Origin: Candidatus Flexicrinis proximus
Lineage (GTDB): Bacteria; Chloroflexota; Anaerolineae; Aggregatilineales; Phototrophicaceae
Direction of reading: 5' to 3'
Length of the DNA: 25,995 bases
NCBI GenBank assembly: GCA_016712885.1
Contig: JADJQF010000008.1
Location: 1 to 25,995 of the forward strand
Part shown: positions 7,428 to 16,377 of the stretch, piece after piece
Layout of the letters: the number at the start of each line of letters is the position of its first letter
Numbering within the stretch: position 1 is the first letter of the stretch
Translations under genes and position numbers: made by a program
The notes under the pieces: generated by a model
Databases searched by the model: none
What the model saw: only the letters and a program-made list of their open reading frames with translations
Told to the model about the DNA's origin: nothing

Positions 7428-9125
7428 TTACATGCCGGTGATGTCCCACTTCTCGTAGTATTCGCGGCCGATATTGCTGTTGGTGCGTTCAACACCCGCA
7501 GCGGTGATATCGTCGGTCACATAGTAGTAAATGGGGGCGATCGCGGCGGCGGTGTTGGTCAGGATCGCATCGGCCTGCGCGTACAGGGCAACACGCTCTT
7601 CAACCGTTGCGGCGGCGGCGGCGGCGAGGGTCAGCGCGTCGTATTCGGCATTGGCGAAGTGATTATCCGGATCAACGGCGCTGTTAAAGACGTCGTAGTA
7701 CCAGTTATTGGCATCCGGGTAATCGAAGCACCAACCGGCGCGGAAGATGTCCGCATCACGGCGCTGTTCGAGGTACACACCGAATTCCTGCGAGGCGATC
7801 TGGATGCTGACGCCGAGGGTCTCGGTCCACATGGCCTGAACGGCTTCGGCGATCCCCTGGTGCAGGGCGCTGTTGTTGATCAGGATCGAGCCTGTGATCT
7901 GGTCGGCGGTCTGACCGGTTTCGGCCAGGTATTCAGCCAATTGCGCCTTGGCGTATTCCGGATCAAACTTGATGGTCTGATCAGGATAGTCTTCCTGCTT
8001 CGGGGCGGCCTGCATCGAGGGCAGGACGAACATGTAAGCGGGGAGCTCACCAGCCTGGGTCACGGCGTCGACGATGGCCTGGCGGTCGATCGAGGCGCTG
8101 AGGGCGCGGACGACGCGGGCATCGTTGAACGGGGCGCGGGTCTGGTTGAAGCCGTAGTAGTAGGTGCACGAACCCGGAGCGGCGTTATACAGGGACTCAA
8201 GGGCAGGATCGGCCTTGATGCGCGGGATGGCGCTGGGCGGGACTTCCGAGACCTGGAGCGCACCGGCTTCAAAGGCGGCGAACTGCGGGTCGAGGTCGAG
8301 GAACTGGAAGACGATTTCGTCGATCTTGGCGGCGGGGATGGTTTCGGTGCCGGCCCAGAACGGGTTCTTGATCAGGGTCAGGTCGGCGCCGTGGTTCCAG
8401 GACTTGACGGCGAATGCGCCATAGCTGACGATGTTCTCGCCCTCAATCCAGACATCGCCGAGCTCGTCGATCAGCCAGCCCGGGGTGGCGGTGGTGATCC
8501 ACATGGCGAAAATCGAGGCAATCGCGGCCGAAGACTGGGTGACCTTGACTTCGAGGGTGTTGGCATCGACAACGGTGATGCCGAGGGCATCGATTGCGGC
8601 CTGGCGGTCGGCTTCGTAGGTCGCCGATTCGATGTCGAGGCCGTTCAGTTCGGCGCCACCAACGACCCACGGGGCCAGAACATAGCCGTAATCTGAGGCA
8701 ACCGTCGGGTCGAGGGTGCGAACCATGGTGTACTTGAAGTCGGCCGCGCTGACGTACTTCGGCGCGCCGTCGACCATGACCTGCTCGACTGCGTCGGTCT
8801 CCGGGTTGTACTTGACCCACGAAACTTCCGGAAGAATGCTGAAGGTATAGGTGAGACCATCTTCAGAGACGGTGGCGGTCGCCAAACCGGATTCGGTGAC
8901 GACATTGACTTCGTCCAGGCGGTAGAGTTCGGGGAAAATCTCAGCAATGATCTGAACGGACGGGACATCCGAAGCCGTCGACGGATCGAGGGTTGGGATA
9001 TCATCGGGGCCCATCTGGCGACCGGTGTACAGGATCTTCTTATCCTGTGCGACCGCAACGCCCAGCGTCAACAGCAAAGCCGTCAACGTGAGCATAGCAA
9101 CAAACAAACGCATAGTACGACGCAT
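7428..9125 (-). CDS. Extracellular solute-binding protein, family 5 (oligopeptide-binding)
   Basis: Intact 565-residue SBP_bac_5 protein. ATG 9125 is chosen because GAGGAGAG stands directly before it and the product then starts with a signal peptide (MRRTMRLFVAMLTLTALLLT, cleavage after AVAQ). The open frame extends 68 codons further upstream without a start signal. There is no lipobox cysteine, so the mature protein is secreted or tethered some other way. Family landmarks include LDPSTASDVPSVQIIAEIFP near the N-terminus and YGAFAVKSWNHGADLTLIKNP with FWAG (the GPY-W-NP-YW motif). ALSASIDRQAIVDAVTQ lies near the middle, and a C-terminal block reads DADIFRAGWCFDYPDANN. It delivers ligand to the two permeases encoded downstream. 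Confidence 0.93.
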   Translation of the reverse strand: MRRTMRLFVAMLTLTALLLTLGVAVAQDKKILYTGRQMGPDDIPTLDPSTASDVPSVQIIAEIFPELYRLDEVNVVTESGLATATVSEDGLTYTFSILPEVSWVKYNPETDAVEQVMVDGAPKYVSAADFKYTMVRTLDPTVASDYGYVLAPWVVGGAELNGLDIESATYEADRQAAIDALGITVVDANTLEVKVTQSSAAIASIFAMWITTATPGWLIDELGDVWIEGENIVSYGAFAVKSWNHGADLTLIKNPFWAGTETIPAAKIDEIVFQFLDLDPQFAAFEAGALQVSEVPPSAIPRIKADPALESLYNAAPGSCTYYYGFNQTRAPFNDARVVRALSASIDRQAIVDAVTQAGELPAYMFVLPSMQAAPKQEDYPDQTIKFDPEYAKAQLAEYLAETGQTADQITGSILINNSALHQGIAEAVQAMWTETLGVSIQIASQEFGVYLEQRRDADIFRAGWCFDYPDANNWYYDVFNSAVDPDNHFANAEYDALTLAAAAAATVEERVALYAQADAILTNTAAAIAPIYYYVTDDITAAGVERTNSNIGREYYEKWDITGM

Positions 9126-9210
9126 GGAACTCTCCTCACAGATTTGTGAAACCATCACATCGAGCGCCGACACTCCCCCAGCAAGGTAAGTAGCCAGCTT
9201 CGCACGGGGA

Positions 9211-9240
9211 ATCATAACATATGGGAACGCAGCCCAACAA
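9211..9240 (-). promoter_or_regulatory. Candidate promoter of the binding-protein operon
   Basis: The minus strand carries TTGTTG (9240-9235), an 18-base spacer and TATGAT (9216-9211), which would give a leader of about 80 bases before ATG 9125. The -10 is good and the -35 is weak. The gap 9126-9300 shows nothing else. Confidence 0.3.
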
Positions 9241-9300
9241 ATACCACCATAAACCCAACAAGAGACTAACAGCGCAGCCGGAGAGCACGCGTAAACGCGG

Positions 9301-11119
9301 TTAGGACGAGGGACGAGCCCGGACGACACTCAGGACTTCCGGTGTACGGGACAGCACCTCGTCCGTGCTGTTGGTCAATGCGGCAAGGTCGTAGGCGCGG
9401 ATGCCGTAAGTCGTGATGGTCAACTCCTGCGTGGCCGCGTCGATGTCGAACTCCGTCCAGCCGAAGCTGTGGCCGCAGATCAGCGACCCGGCGAGCAGTT
9501 CGGCGCGGGTGCCGTCGAGCGTCAGCTTTGAATAGCCCTGGAGGTCGGCCACAAAGCGGTTATAGACCTGCTCCAGCAGGGCGTCCTTGTCGGCCAGCGT
9601 CCCCGCGCGATAGGCCGCCAGTTCCTCGGCGGAGACCAGCCGAAACTGCGCGGCGCCTTCGACCAGCGCCTGCCCCGTCGGCGGCCAGAAGGCGACCGAG
9701 CCGGTGGTCACTTCGAACGCGCTGGACGGGATGAGCGGGCCATCGGGCGCGGTCTGGTAATTCAGCGCGGTGATGAAGGTGGTATGCACGTCGGCGGACA
9801 CGACCACGACATTCTTGATCCCCTGATCTTCGATGAACTGGAAGAATTCGGTGCGCTCCGGGGCGTAGCCCTCCCAGCGGTCAAACCCGCCCAGCCAACC
9901 GCTGAGCAGCGCGGGTTCCGGCAGCATGAGGATTTTCCACGTCACGCCGTCGGCCTGCGCACGCAGCAGATCGGCCTTGAGCTGGTCCATCTGTGGGCGG
10001 CCGAGCATCGTCCGGCCTGGCTCCCAGAATTTCGCTAGAAATCCGCGCCGCGCCTCTTCATTAAAGACGCTGAGGATCGGCACTTCGGCAACAGCTTCGT
10101 CTCGGAAGCTGCGGGCGTCCACTATGAACATGGCCGCGTCGCTGCCGAAGGTCTGATAGCGGTAAAGCTTGGGCCGGCCATCAAAGCGCGGGTCGCCGGT
10201 ATCCTGCCAGACCGTGTCAGCCAGGGGATGATATTCAAAGAACGCTTGCATCGCGTCGCTGTACAACCGCGTCCGGTTGATCAGCAGCGCCGGATCGTTG
10301 GCGAATTCAGGCATGCTGAACGGCCCCGCGCCTCCGGCAAAATCGTTGGTGACCTCATGGTCGTCGATGCACGCATATAAAGGAACAGCAGCGCGCACTT
10401 CCGGCCAGTAATTCCGGCCAAACCGTTCGCTGTAGACTTCCCCGTGCTTCAGGCGGAAATCCTCCAGCGTTTCGCACTGCCCCTTGTTGACGGCTTCGCT
10501 GGGGTAATCGGCATAGATCGTGTCGCCCAGCACGACGAAGAACGCCGGTTCGCGCTCGACGACATTGCTCAGCGCCACATACGGCCGCAGTTCGCCGCGC
10601 CAATCGCCGGTCACGCCGAAGCGCAGTCCGCGCTTTCGGTCAGTGGGCGGCGGTCGTAAACGTCCCGCTCACGGCCTTGGTCTGCCCGGCTGCAACAACC
10701 TCATAGGTATAGGACGTCCCCGGCGTCAGCCCTTCGACCATCACTTTAGCTGGCTGCAGCGTGTCTGTCACGGTGACCGTCAACTGGCGATCTGCTTCGC
10801 CAGCCGCCTGCACTGTAAAGGTCAGCGTGCCGGGCACATCAGTCCGCGCCCAGAGGACGGCGCGGGTGTACGTCAGATCACCGGAAGCGATGCCGTTGGG
10901 CAGGCCGGGTGTTTCAACCTGCGCGGATGCGCTTCCCTGCGACAGCAGCGAGGCCGCCTGCGACAGCCGTCCAAACGCCGCGACTGCTGCCGCCGTTCCC
11001 ATCGCCTTCATGAATTCGCGCCGCGACATATAACGAAGGAAGCCGCGCGCGGCCTCTTTCTCGATACTGGTCCAGAGACGGGTGAAGTTGAAGGGCGGTT
11101 CTGCTGGCGGATGAGTCAT
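9301..11119 (-). CDS. PhoD-like alkaline phosphatase / phosphodiesterase, Tat-exported, one frameshift
   Basis: Two open frames join at about 10630-10645. The first (ATG 11119, GGAG nine bases upstream) has 29 residues, then a twin-arginine signal SRREFMKAMG and a hydrophobic stretch to SASAQ. A PhoD_N Fn3-like domain follows (GLPNGIASGDLTYTRAVLWA, GTSYTYEVVAAG). The second carries the metallophosphatase core: GDWRGELRPY, FFVVLGDTIYADYPSEA, CIDDHEVTNDFAGG, FIVDARSFRD, VVVSADVHTTFI, and GHSFGWTEFDID at the C-terminus. GDTIYADYP, DDHEVTND and the ADVH motif are the metal ligands of PhoD enzymes (Fe3+/Ca2+). The break lies in GCCGCCCAC, where losing one C restores the frame. Expected role: periplasmic or extracellular release of phosphate from phosphomonoesters or diesters. 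It may be co-transcribed with the cytochrome c gene 113 bases upstream. Confidence 0.85.
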
Positions 11120-11232
11120 GATTGCGTTCTCCGTAACCGTCCCCGCCGTGGCAGCCTGACTTGAAACCGTGCAGCGCCGCCATAGGACGGGGAATTATCC
11201 AGTATAGCAGGCATGACCGAATGGGCGGCGTT

Positions 11233-11814
11233 TCACCGGCTCAGCAGATAGGCGATGAGGTCATTAATTTCGCCTTCGGTCAGTTGAGTCGCATATTCGC
11301 GGTACATGATGGCGCGGAACCCCCGGCACCAGATAGGCATCCGGCTCGACGATGCTGCGGTGCAGGTAATCCTCAGGGCTGATATAGCCGGGACGGGTTG
11401 CCGCGCGTTCCGCGACGCCGGTAAGCGACGGGCCGAGGCTGAACACGCTCTGGGTGTCGGTGTGGCAGTTGACGCAGGCCGGGGCGACTCCTTTGCCCTT
11501 GTGGAAAAGCTCATGCCCGCGATCAGGGTCTCCCGGCGCGGTCAGCACATACGGTGTCGCTGAAGGCTCCGGCGTCGGGCTGGCGGTTGGGGTAACGGTC
11601 GGGGTCGGCGTTGCGCTGGGGGTGGATGTGGCGGTTTCCGTCACGGTCGGCGTTGCGCTGGGCAGAGGCGTGGCCGTCGCGGTCGGCAGTGTGGGGTGGC
11701 GGTCGCGGTTGGCGTCCGTGTCGCGGTCGCTGTCGCAGTGAAGGGCGGCGCGGCATAGGTTCCGCACCCGGTCAAGGCCAATACAGCGGAAATGGTCAGC
11801 AGCACGCGGCGCAT
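11233..11814 (-). CDS. Cytochrome c lipoprotein with Thr/Pro linker, frameshifted
   Basis: ATG 11814 gives a lipoprotein signal (MRRVLLTISAVLALTGCG, lipobox LTGC). A roughly 75-residue linker follows, almost entirely of T, A, P and S (for example TATATRTPTATATP and SATPTPTVTPTASPTPEP), then a class I cytochrome c domain. That domain has PGDPDRGHELFHKG, heme-attachment site CVNCH, LGPSLTGVAERAATR, and a C-terminus IMYREYATQLTEGEINDLIAYLL whose methionine is the likely sixth heme ligand. Frameshifts occur near 11697 (in ACCCCAC) and near 11325. The linker would hold a small electron carrier away from the membrane, as in other Chloroflexota. Its redox partner is not in the window. Confidence 0.8.
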
Positions 11815-11878
11815 AGTTGGCTCATCGAGATCCAGATGTCAATGTCAGAGTGATAAGGGGACACTGCCCCCGGACCTT

Positions 11879-11960
11879 GCGGGAGCTTCCCGCGTTCTTC
11901 GTCTCCGGCATACACACCCTGGACGAAGAAGGGTCAAGGGGGACGGCCGGTCCCCCTTGA
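11879..11960 (-). terminator. Three consecutive hairpins downstream of the ScyD-like gene
   Basis: The hairpins are GCGGGA-gct-TCCCGC (11879-11893), TTCTTCGTC with GACGAAGAA (11895-11930, 18-base loop), and TCAAGGGGGAC-ggccg-GTCCCCCTTGA (11934-11960, 11 pairs). All are perfect. The last lies 20 bases after the ScyD-like stop and could end its transcript, but no T run follows, so Rho-independent action is uncertain. Confidence 0.5.
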
Positions 11961-11979
11961 GTAGCGGTTATTACCCGAC

Positions 11980-13017
11980 TTACATGCCTGGGGCGATCTT
12001 GACCACGCCACCCATCATGCCCGGCGCGAAGGCAATCGTGCCGAAGCTAACGTACAGCGAGCCGTCCGGTCCCTTGGCGATACCGAACGGGGCAAGCAGA
12101 CCTTCGGCAACGGGGGTTGCGCCATCTGCCGTCACGCTGACCACGCTGCCCGGGCCAGGGCCTTGTTCACCGAAAATGACCAACTGCACGGCATACAGGG
12201 TGTCGCCATCGAGCAGGATATCGCTGACCGCATTGAGGCCGCCGAACGTCTCGGCCAGCGCGCCGCCCGACCAGCGCTCGATCTTGCCGGCGCCGGGGGC
12301 CAGACCAGCCCCCAGGAACCCGACATACAGGTCGCCATTTTCAGCGACTTCAACCGAGGTCGGCACGGAGTTGTCCGGCCAGGCGGCGACTACCGCCAGC
12401 CCGGCGTCCGCCGTCCAGCTCAAGAGCGCGTTCGCGCCCGCGTCGGTGATATACATCGTGCCATCCGCGCCCCAGGCGATGTCCGAGACGTTGCTGTCGA
12501 TCTCGTTACCGTCGGGGTTGTTGACTGCTTCGAAGTTGCTCAGGCTGATCACGCGCAGCGTGCGCTGCGTCTCGGCGTCGAGTTCGACGATCGTGTCGGC
12601 CTCAGTAGGCGCCCCCTGCGGCGAAGAACTGCTCACCAGCCAGACGGATGTCCCATTGGGGATCGCGCGGTAGATGCCGATGGTTTCGGTGGGCATCGCA
12701 TAGCTCGGCAGGCCGCTGATCCAGGGATTCGATAGGCCTTCCGGCGTCATCATCAGCACCGAGCCGGACAATCCATAGCTCACCGACATCATCACCGCTG
12801 GGTCTTCCATTGATGGGACTTCGATGACACCCTCGCCCCCGGTCCCGGCCACCGCGATGAGCAGATTGCCGTTTGCGTCAAAGGCAACGCCGCGCGGCGC
12901 GTTCAGATAGTTGACCACCAGATCCCCCGGCAGCGGCGGCATATCTTGTGCCGAAACCGGCACAACCAACATCAAAAGTGCAGCCAAAATCCCTACCAAA
13001 ACTCTCGTAGTACGCAT
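11980..13017 (-). CDS. ScyD/ScyE family secreted beta-propeller protein
   Basis: Intact 345-residue protein. ATG 13017 has GGAGGGGGAAGA immediately before it and starts a signal peptide (MRTTRVLVGILAALLMLVVP, cleavage after SAQ). The open frame upstream of it has no such signal. NHL-like blades repeat through the protein: LNAPRGVAFDANGNLLIAVA, VSDIAWGADGTMYITDAGAN, PTSVEVAENGDLYVGFLGAG, and LLAPFGIAKGPDGSLYVSFG at the end. The opening NAPRGVAFD-GNLLIAVAGTGG and the GxLxPFGIA-GPDG ending match the ScyD/ScyE family, first named in the cyanobacterial scytonemin cluster but widespread in Chloroflexota without that pathway. No enzymatic residues can be proposed. It is probably a secreted binding scaffold, transcribed alone. 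Confidence 0.85.
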   Translation of the reverse strand: MRTTRVLVGILAALLMLVVPVSAQDMPPLPGDLVVNYLNAPRGVAFDANGNLLIAVAGTGGEGVIEVPSMEDPAVMMSVSYGLSGSVLMMTPEGLSNPWISGLPSYAMPTETIGIYRAIPNGTSVWLVSSSSPQGAPTEADTIVELDAETQRTLRVISLSNFEAVNNPDGNEIDSNVSDIAWGADGTMYITDAGANALLSWTADAGLAVVAAWPDNSVPTSVEVAENGDLYVGFLGAGLAPGAGKIERWSGGALAETFGGLNAVSDILLDGDTLYAVQLVIFGEQGPGPGSVVSVTADGATPVAEGLLAPFGIAKGPDGSLYVSFGTIAFAPGMMGGVVKIAPGM

Positions 13018-13271
13018 TCTTCCCCCTCCATCGTGTTTTGAAGCGCGCGACCCTCTGATTATCCGCGCGGCACGAGCAGCGATATCCACTCGTGAAACAA
13101 AGATTAGCACAGATTCAATTTGAGCGGTCAAGGTTTTCGCGGGCATGAAAGCAGGTCGTTTGAAGGCCGAATCCGATTCTTCCCGTAGCGGTTCGACCCG
13201 ATTATTAGCACAGCGGGTTAGAACGGTTGTAATCACGAATCTCTATCTTTGTGTTCGGCTGGTATAACGGA

Positions 13272-13464
13272 ATTCCAACCAATACTAATCGTAAATCTAG
13301 TGGACAGACGTTCCAGAAACGTGCTATAACTGACTCAACGTTAGATCATACCAACCCCCAGACCCGGGGGTTGCTTATTCCAACTTTTCCTCCTATTTTC
13401 GATACCGTTGGAATGTGCTGCCGCATAGACAGCGCGGGTGGGTTAACGCTGGATTATGTTGGAA
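13272..13464. promoter_or_regulatory. Repeated ATTCCAAC boxes upstream of nrdJ
   Basis: The octamer occurs at 13272-13279 and 13377-13384, inverted at 13407-13414 (GTTGGAAT), and inverted with a mismatch at 13458 (GTTGGAAA). The middle two form an inverted pair with a 22-base spacer. All lie within 250 bases before nrdJ. They do not resemble NrdR boxes, and I see no cobalamin riboswitch. The rest of the 13018-13517 gap holds no gene. Confidence 0.35.
13352..13373 (+). terminator. Strong hairpin in the nrdJ leader region
   Basis: CAACCCCC, loop AGACCC, GGGGGTTG forms a perfect eight-pair stem. It is followed by CTTATTCCAACTTTTCC, which is T-rich but has no clean T run. A possible promoter stands just upstream (TATAAC near 13325). 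It could be an attenuator for nrdJ or the end of a short transcript. Confidence 0.35.
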
Positions 13465-13517
13465 ATTTGTGATGTGGGGCAATTGTGCCCTGCATTGAGT
13501 ACAGGAGTATGCGACGC

Positions 13518-16235
13518 ATGGGTTCACCAGCCGCAGCCGATAAGAACGCCCTGCACGATTTAGGCTACAAGATTTTTCTCGACCGTTATGCCCTCAAAGA
13601 CATGACCCGTCAGACGCTTGCCGTCGGCGATACCGTTATAGTGGTTGTCGATTCGAAGACCGGCCAGCGCGAAGTGGGTACCGTTACCACATTGAGCCTG
13701 CCCTCCGTGACGATCAAGCTGCTCGATGGCGAGACCGTCACGCGCGAAGTCGAGCATGTCGACAAGCCGCTGGAGACCAAGCCCGAGCAGATGATGGCGC
13801 GCGTGGCGAAGGGCATTGCCCAGGTTGAGACGACACCGGAAGAGCAGGCGAAGTGGGCGGAGAAATTCCGCTGGCTGCTCGACGGCTGGAAGTTCGTCCC
13901 CGGCGGCCGCATCCTGACCGGCGCGGGAACCGAACAGCAGCTTACATACTATAACTGCTATGTGATCGCCTCCCCGAAGGATTGCGCGGGGCATCATGGA
14001 AACACTGTCGCAGATGACCGAGATCATGTCAGCGCGGCGGCGGCGTGGGCATCAATATCTCGACCCTGCGCCCGCGGCATGCCTATGTGAAGGGCGTCAA
14101 CGGCCGTTCGTCAGGCGCGGTGAGCTGGGGCGCGCTGTATCCGTTCGTCACCGGCCTGATCGAACAGGGTGGCGGCCGGCGCGGCGCGCTGATGCTGATT
14201 CTCAACGACTGGCATCCGGACGTCTTCACGTTCATCAACAGCAAGCGACAGGCGGGGCAGATCACCAACGCCAATATCAGCGTCGGCATCAGCGACACGC
14301 TGATGGAAGCCGTGAAGAACGACGGCGACTGGCAGCTGCTGTTCCCGGACACCTCCGATCCCGACTACGATACGAAGTGGGATGGCAACCTTGAAGCGTG
14401 GCAGGCGGCGGGCCGCAAGGTCCACGTCTACAAGACGGTCAAGGCGCGCGAAGTCTGGAACGCGGTGATCGAGAGCGTGGGCCAGCGCCGAACCCGGCGT
14501 GTGGTTCCGCGAACGCAGCAACAAGATGGCGAATTCGTGGTACTTCAACCCGCTGATTTCGACCAACCCGTGCGGCGAACAGCCGCTTGGCGCATTCTCG
14601 GTGTGCAACCTCGGCGCGATCAACCTGGCGAAGTTCTATAACGCCGACAAGGACGATGTGGCGTGGGACGACCTGGCCAATACCGTACGCTATGCCGTGC
14701 GCTTCCTGGATGACGTGATCGACAGCACGCCCTACTTCTTCGAAGAGAACGCCCGTGTTCAGGGCATGGAACGGCGCGTCGGCCTCGGCACGATGGGCAT
14801 CGCCGAGTTGATGATTCACCTGAAGGTCCGCTACGGCAGTGCCGAGTCGGAAGAATTCATCGACCGGATTTATAAGTTCATCACGCTCAATGCCTATGAC
14901 GAGTCGGTCGAAATCGCCAAGACCAAAGGCCCGTTCTCGGCGTTCGATGCCGACAAATTCCTGGAATCCGGCTTCATCAAGACGCTGCCAGAAGACCTGC
15001 GCCAGAAGATCCGCGCGCATGGGATTCGCAACGTGACCCTGCTGACCCAGGCGCCTACCGGCACGACCGGCACGCTGGTCAACACCAGCACCGGGATCGA
15101 GCCGTTCTTCAGCTGGGTGTACTACCGCAAGAGCCGCCTCGGGCTGCACGAGGAGCACGTGCCGGTCGTGCAGGAATGGCTTGATGCCAACCCCGGCAAG
15201 ACCGAAAAAGACCTGCCGAAGCATTTCGCCACGGCGATGGACCTCACACCAGAGGAGCACGTGCGGGTGCAGGCCGCGTTCCAGCGCTGGATCGATTCGG
15301 CCATCTCCAAGACCTGCAATGTCCCGAACGACTACTCCATCGAGCAGGTCAGCGAGCTGTATATGCTGATGTACGACCTCGGCTGCAAGGGCGGCACGAT
15401 CTACCGCGATGGCAGCCGCAGCGAGCAGGTGCTGATGCTCAAGGGCGACGAGCGCGCCGAAGCCGAGATGAAAGACAAGGAATCCTCGCTGAAAGCGGAG
15501 ATTGAGAAGGCTAATCCCCTTCCCGCAGCCCCGGTTGTGGCCGCCCCCGTGGCAGTACCTGTCACGCAGGTTGCGACGCCGCACCGCGTCTATCCGCGGC
15601 CGAGCAAGCTGTTCGGCGTCACGGTCAAGGTCGCAACGCCGTTTGGCACCGCCTATATCAATATGAACGTCGACGAGAACAGCAACCCGTTCGAGGTGTT
15701 CGTCACCGCGCCGGGCAAGGCGGGCAGCGACCTGCAGGCGGACGCCGAGGGCATCGGCCGGCTGATCACGCTCTCGCTGCGCACGACCGACCCGCACAAC
15801 CGCCGCGAGATGCTGCGCCTGATCATCGAGCAGCTGCGCGACATTGGCGGCTCCCGCACGGCGGGTTTCGGCGCGAACCGGGTGACCTCGCTGCCGGATG
15901 CGGTGGCCCGCGCGCTGGAAGATCATTTTTTTCACCTCCCCACCCCGGCCCAGCTAAGCCTGCCGCTGGGTGAGGCGCCGAGTGACACCCGGCCGATCAC
16001 GCTGCCGACGGCCAAGAACAGCGCTATGCCGCTGAATTCCCCGGAAGACGCGCCCGATCCGTCGTTCGAGCCGGTGCTGGAATTCGAACTCGGCGCGGCC
16101 GGCGCGCAGCCGAAGGGCTACGTCAACGGCCACCGCGTGATGGGGGCGGATATGTGTCCGTCGTGCCATACCATCTCGCTCGTCCGCGCCGAAGGCTGCA
16201 AGAAATGCCTCACCTGCGGCTACAGCGAGTGCTAG
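13518..16235 (+). CDS. nrdJ: Adenosylcobalamin-dependent (class II) ribonucleotide reductase, frameshifted
   Basis: Reduces ribonucleotides to deoxyribonucleotides using a cobalamin-generated thiyl radical. The frame-corrected product is about 905 residues. Landmarks are FVPGGRILTGAG, YYNCYVIASPKD (first redox cysteine), a GGGVGINISTLRPR block, VNGRSSGAVSWG, and NPCGEQPLGAFSVCNLGAIN (catalytic N-C-E and second redox cysteine). LLTQAPTGTTGTL is followed by a TSCPD domain (15590-15930), which marks NrdJ, and a tail with CPSC, CKKC and CGYSEC for thiol exchange. A 45-residue beta-rich insertion sits between DRYALKD and ETKPEQMMARVA. Frame breaks lie at about 13985 (lost C and G), 14030 and 14480 (lost CG). 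Because the gene is essential, errors in the sequence are likelier than loss of function. AGGAG at 13503-13507 favours ATG 13518; ATG 13509 is too close to it. Confidence 0.9.
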
Positions 16236-16254
16236 AGATTGGCTTAGAACACGC

Positions 16255-16278
16255 CGGACCAACACCCATGCTGGTCCG
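16255..16278 (+). terminator. Hairpin downstream of nrdJ
   Basis: CGGACCA (16255-16261), a ten-base loop and TGGTCCG (16272-16278) lie 20 bases after the nrdJ stop. No T run follows, so it may be a transcript end or a stabilising stem. Confidence 0.45.
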
Positions 16279-16326
16279 CGAGTGAAGATCTAGAGAACAG
16301 ACCTCTGAGAGTCAACGTCAACCATC

Positions 16327-16359
16327 ATCCCCTCACTCAGACCAACGAGTCGAGGGGAT
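16327..16359 (+). promoter_or_regulatory. Hairpin in the leader of tcmP
   Basis: ATCCCCTCACTC pairs with GAGT-c-GAGGGGAT (12 pairs, one bulged C) around the loop AGACCAAC. It ends 18 bases before ATG 16378, with the ribosome site AGGAG (near 16368) just outside the stem. No T run follows. A role in protecting the leader or setting translation is possible. Confidence 0.4.
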
Positions 16360-16377
16360 TGTGCTTAGGAGTACACA

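Noticed and set aside
7407..8696. A 429-codon open frame on the plus strand, rich in Gly, Val and Asp
   Set aside because: It lies fully antisense to the intact solute-binding protein gene, has no ribosome site and no domain, and its composition is what the GC-rich complement of that gene gives.
11520..11760. Tandem DNA repeat (GT/GC-rich) as an independent repeat element
   Set aside because: It encodes the Thr/Ala/Pro linker of the cytochrome c lipoprotein in frame, so the periodicity is explained by the protein.
11980..12673. Long plus-strand open frames opposite the ScyD-like gene
   Set aside because: The minus-strand gene has a signal peptide, a ribosome site and propeller repeats over the same bases; the plus-strand products are Ser/Pro-rich shadows.
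13018..13517. Cobalamin riboswitch or tRNA ahead of nrdJ
   Set aside because: I looked for the conserved B12-box and core and did not find them. A GGTTCGA word near 13190 is not flanked by complementary T-arm stems or a cloverleaf.
14439..15935. A 498-codon open frame on the minus strand
   Set aside because: It is antisense to nrdJ, whose motifs cover the same bases. It is Arg- and His-rich and has no recognisable domain.
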